The notes under the pieces were generated by a model that saw nothing but the letters and a program-made list of their open reading frames with translations, ran no database searches and was not told where the DNA came from. Source: Trichomonas vaginalis G3 (lineage: Eukaryota > Parabasalia > Trichomonadida > Trichomonadidae). From it: a stretch of DNA of 64,000 nucleotides. Position numbers and translations under genes: made by a program. Below are positions 60,837-64,000 of the stretch, in pieces. How positions within the stretch are numbered: the stretch's first letter is position 1; each line of letters begins with the position of its first letter. The stretch is taken from the NCBI RefSeq assembly GCF_026262505.1, contig NC_067205.1, positions 1,550,001 to 1,614,000 on the forward strand, read 5' to 3'.

Positions 60837-63800
60837 ATGAACCAAACAGGAGACTACTTACACAAACATTTCGGTAAGGTTTTCATGAGACTCTTAGAGA
60901 AAATTAAAAATAAACTCGCAACAAAGATGGATGGTATTGTTATAAACTTGGTGGAAAGTAGAATGTTCTACGTTAAACCTCAATAATATTGGAACATTAC
61001 TACATCAGCTCTTAGAGAGAACTTTATATCAGAGATAGAAGCAAATGCTGCAGGTATTGTTGAAATGCACTATGACTTCTTCTTGACAAACATAAAGAAT
61101 CTTACCGAAATAAAGATGTATGATTTAACAGAATATGAAGACTTAACGATGTCAGATGTAAAGAAAGGCAAACCAAAAAAGAGACCATATAGAGATGAAA
61201 GCACACTGACAGAAAGACAGAAAAGATTATTGAACAGACTTAAACAAAACAGGAGAAAACAAGATATAGATGACTTCTGGAATGAAATCCTTGGTGAAAA
61301 GAAGTTTTATAAGAAGAGAAGCGGTCAGTTCTGGAAGTATCTTTGCACATTACCTATAAATCTTGAACGCTACCAAATCTTCAATGAACTGAACAAAAGA
61401 ACTGCAACACTTATGACAGAGGACAATTGTTTCGTTTATGCTTGCATTCAGGCTGGAGTAAATGAAGAAACTATGACCACATGAGAGAAGTCATTCGTGT
61501 TAGGAGGACTTTCCTCAAAGAAAGTACAAGAAATTTCTGACGCAACAGGTATAGCATTTAATTTACCATTGGTTATTTCAATGACTCAGACATAATGAAA
61601 TAAAGAGATATATACCAAAAGAATGCGAAACTGTTAGAACTATTACTTTCTTGTTGAAGACCACTACATGCTAAATGAAAGATTACCAATGACAACATAC
61701 TTCATTCGAAACTATAAGAAATTCTCAAAGCTTGTGTGGAATGAACATGAGAAACAGATGAAGATTTATACAAAGAAGAAGATAAATATGTAGTTCGTTA
61801 TGATAGAACAACACCGTTATGATGTTATGAAAACATTGTGGAGTGCAAATATTTCGAACCTATTTCTTATGGAGAACTTTTCACATTATACTACTGACTA
61901 TATAAACAGAACCTTGCACCATTTAAAGATTTGACATATGCTCCAAAGTATTGTGTACAACTGAAGAAGAAAGCAGAGTCAAAAGAAGTAAATAAAGCTA
62001 AATGTTAAATTCATACCTGAGACACGTTTTCTTTGCTGACTTTGAGTTTAGTACGGGATGCTTTCATAAAGCTTTTAACATCTGTTATGACAGTGAAATG
62101 GTTCAGTTAGTGAAAGCATTTGGGTCAAAACTGTGCAACAGAATTTTGGAAAGACTTCCTGACAAGAGTTTAATATTTTCACAACCTCAGTTATGACATA
62201 AACTTCATCTTAAGACACATGACAGAAGTGAAAGGAACTCCATCATTAAAGGTTCACGAACAATGCAAATAACTGGCTTATATAAAGGACGGGCAATTAT
62301 TATAAAAGACTCTTACAGTGTTATAAATAAGAAGCTTAAACTATTTCCTGCTATGTTTAACTTACAAACAGGACCGAAAGAAGTATTTCCATATAACTAC
62401 TACAGCAGTGTTTTGTTAGGCAAATGACAACAGAACTGGTGTCATTTCTGAAGCATGTAAGTTTATCCATGATGCAGATACATTTATGAAGAACATAATT
62501 CCATCAAAGGTTGCAGAATAGATGGAAAACCACTTCGACTTAGAAAAATATAGCACATTTATTGCAAACAAGATGTAAGAATTTAAGAGAAGGTTTTGTA
62601 AAGTTCCGCAATGACTTATGAAAGAGTTTGATTTAAACGTTTATGACTACGTTAGTATTTTTTATTGCTAACAAATTGTTTGAGAACAGAGTATACTTCC
62701 CGAATGGAAAATCTTTATGACCTCTCAAATAAACCAAGAGAATTTATTTCGAGATGCATTCAAGGTGGAAGATGTATGTTGTCAGATAACATGAAACAAA
62801 AGAGCAAAAAGAAACTCATTGCTGACTTCGACACTGTTTCATTATATCCTTCAGCTATAGCAAGTTGTATACTTTAGAAGGAATTCCAAAAGTATTGAAG
62901 GATGAGATGCTAAGCACAGAGTATCTCATGAGACATTATTCGATGACGACCAAAAGAACCCATTGGTGAAAAGTTTATGTCTGGCTTCTTTGTTCTCATT
63001 AGATAACAGAGATTGGTATACCCAGACACTTTCATTTAATAGTTTGCGACCCTGAACTAAATCCAGAACTTAACGTTCCAAGAAGTTCAAACACTTGCTG
63101 TCTCATGCATGTTGACCATATAACATACAAACCTCATAAAATATCAAGTGTCAAATGTGAAGTGTTGCAAGGATACTATTACGATGGAAACAGAGATATG
63201 AGAATAAGAGATGAAGTAAAGAAGTTGTTTGAGTTAAGGTTAAAGTATAAGAAAGAAGGAAACCCCTTACAAGAAATAAAAACTCATTTCTGAACAGCAT
63301 TTATGGCCAAAAACTATTCTATCTCCTATTGAGTCAAAAATAACCATAGTAAATGACAAAGATGCTATAAGATATGCTATAAGAAATTTACAACCATATA
63401 GTGAAGTTCGAAGGTTTGGATGTTCAGATAAAACTATTTTCAAGCTAACGAAAAGCATTTGCAGACACTTTAACTTCTGTCCACTTGGTGTAATATTCTG
63501 TCTATGTCAAAACGTATTATGAATAAGTATTCTGTACTGCAGAGACATGGGACTTCAAATCTTTTACCAGGATACCGACAGTATGCACTTATATAATGAA
63601 GACATCCCAAAGCTTGCAGCAGAGTTTAAGAAGAGATATGGTCGCGAACTTATAGGAAAGAACCTTGGTCAATTTCATAGCGACTTTGCAGAAATAACAC
63701 CTGGAAAACAAAGTTTAGCTTATAAAAGTATTTTCTGTGAAAGAAAGACCTACATAGACTTACTCACTAACGATTTAAATGAAGTTGCATTTCACTGCAG

Positions 63801-64000
63801 AATGAAAGGCGTGAAGCAAGATGTTATGCTTTAACCGCTAATGAATGTTTCCTGAAGCTATACAATGCTATTACAATGAAGATAAGAACATTCAACATAC
63901 CTGTGGAACATATGACAAAGACTCTGAGTTCAGTTTAATGAAACTTTACAAAGCACTTCATGATGGTCAAGAGATTGCATTCGACTTATGTAAGTCATGT
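60837..64000 (+). pseudogene. Maverick A protein-primed DNA polymerase B (continues past edge)
   Basis: Recognised from PolB motif A (LIADFDTVSLYPSAIAS) near 62830 and motif C (IFYQDTDSMHLY) near 63575, plus MTEDNCFVYACIQAG upstream near 61410 and ISRCIQGGR, all typical of Polinton-type PolB. It begins soon after the 175-residue gene. It runs off the right edge. Heavily decayed, with more than ten breaks. It would have copied the element by protein-primed synthesis. Confidence 0.8.

Larger units (their letters stand above)
45814..64000. mobile_element. Maverick/Polinton A (left end; continues past window)
   Basis: Begins AGTTAGTATAC, the AG-type terminus of Mavericks, and interrupts a DDE transposase gene. 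At least 18.2 kb. Its parts, in order, are minor virion proteins, ATPase, unknown and capsid-like proteins, a large fibre, integrase, an unknown 321-residue protein, KilA-N protein, small proteins and a decayed PolB reaching the window edge. It is a fossil: ATPase, integrase and KilA-N genes look whole, while the fibre and PolB are broken, with at least 15 breaks overall. Near-identity with A' implies a young family. I did not find a major capsid protein or protease in the visible part. Confidence 0.92.

Noticed and set aside
45814-64000. Major capsid protein and adenovirus-type protease in Maverick A
   Set aside because: I looked for both and found no convincing candidate; they may lie beyond the window edge or be unrecognisable by eye.

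Overview
The window looks like a stretch of the repeat-rich genome of a parabasalid protist, most likely Trichomonas vaginalis. The evidence is the AT-rich standard-code sequence, intron-free genes, several large Maverick/Polinton elements of the Trichomonas gene content (KilA-N, pox D5-like primase-helicase, packaging ATPase, chromo-type integrase, protein-primed PolB), and a kexin-like S8 protease gene. No sequence search was run, so the species call is an inference. Almost nothing here is unique host sequence; the window is a nest of transposons inside transposons.

Layout. 1-3312: end of a Maverick (A'), running off the left edge. 3313-4768: remnant of an integrase-type DDE transposon (DDE-1). 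4769-8061: an S8 protease gene region on the minus strand. 8064-13109: palindromic MITEs and an inverted copy of the protease upstream flank, with a complete DDE transposon (DDE-2, 9033-12440) inside one MITE. 13110-36314: a third DDE transposon split by a 19.9-kb Maverick (B, 14199-34093) with ~195-bp terminal inverted repeats and a 6-bp target duplication. 36315-37241: protease flank plus a third MITE. 37242-40535: a DDE transposon with an intact transposase (DDE-4). 40536-43775: second copy of the protease gene, plus strand. 43776-45813: a DDE transposon (DDE-5) cut by Maverick A, which fills 45814-64000 and runs off the right edge. The left 8 kb and 40.5-49.2 kb are near-identical mirror images.

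Maverick B carries remnants of a major capsid protein, packaging ATPase, minor capsid-like proteins, a phage-type fibre, integrase and PolB, plus a whole PrimPol/D5 helicase. Maverick A shows ATPase, minor virion proteins, a large phage-type fibre, integrase, a KilA-N protein, several unknown proteins and a decayed PolB. Both are fossils: some genes are whole, many are broken. A and A' are almost identical over their shared 3.3 kb and so are young; B's near-identical ends also suggest a fairly recent insertion.

The most unusual signal is a family of short paired hairpins (two or three perfect 4-6 bp stems with ~3-nt loops, usually joined by GA or TG). It occurs at about 14 places in both A and B. 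Where it lies in coding sequence it repeatedly uses the same reading frame, giving P-x-x-G-[EG] peptides in unrelated proteins. Stem changes are compensated. It resembles a small in-frame palindromic mobile element. Also notable are shared GGTGA-type intergenic iterons, divergent gene pairs only 16-25 bp apart, gene pairs abutting stop-to-start, and three Maverick insertions all in one DDE transposon family.
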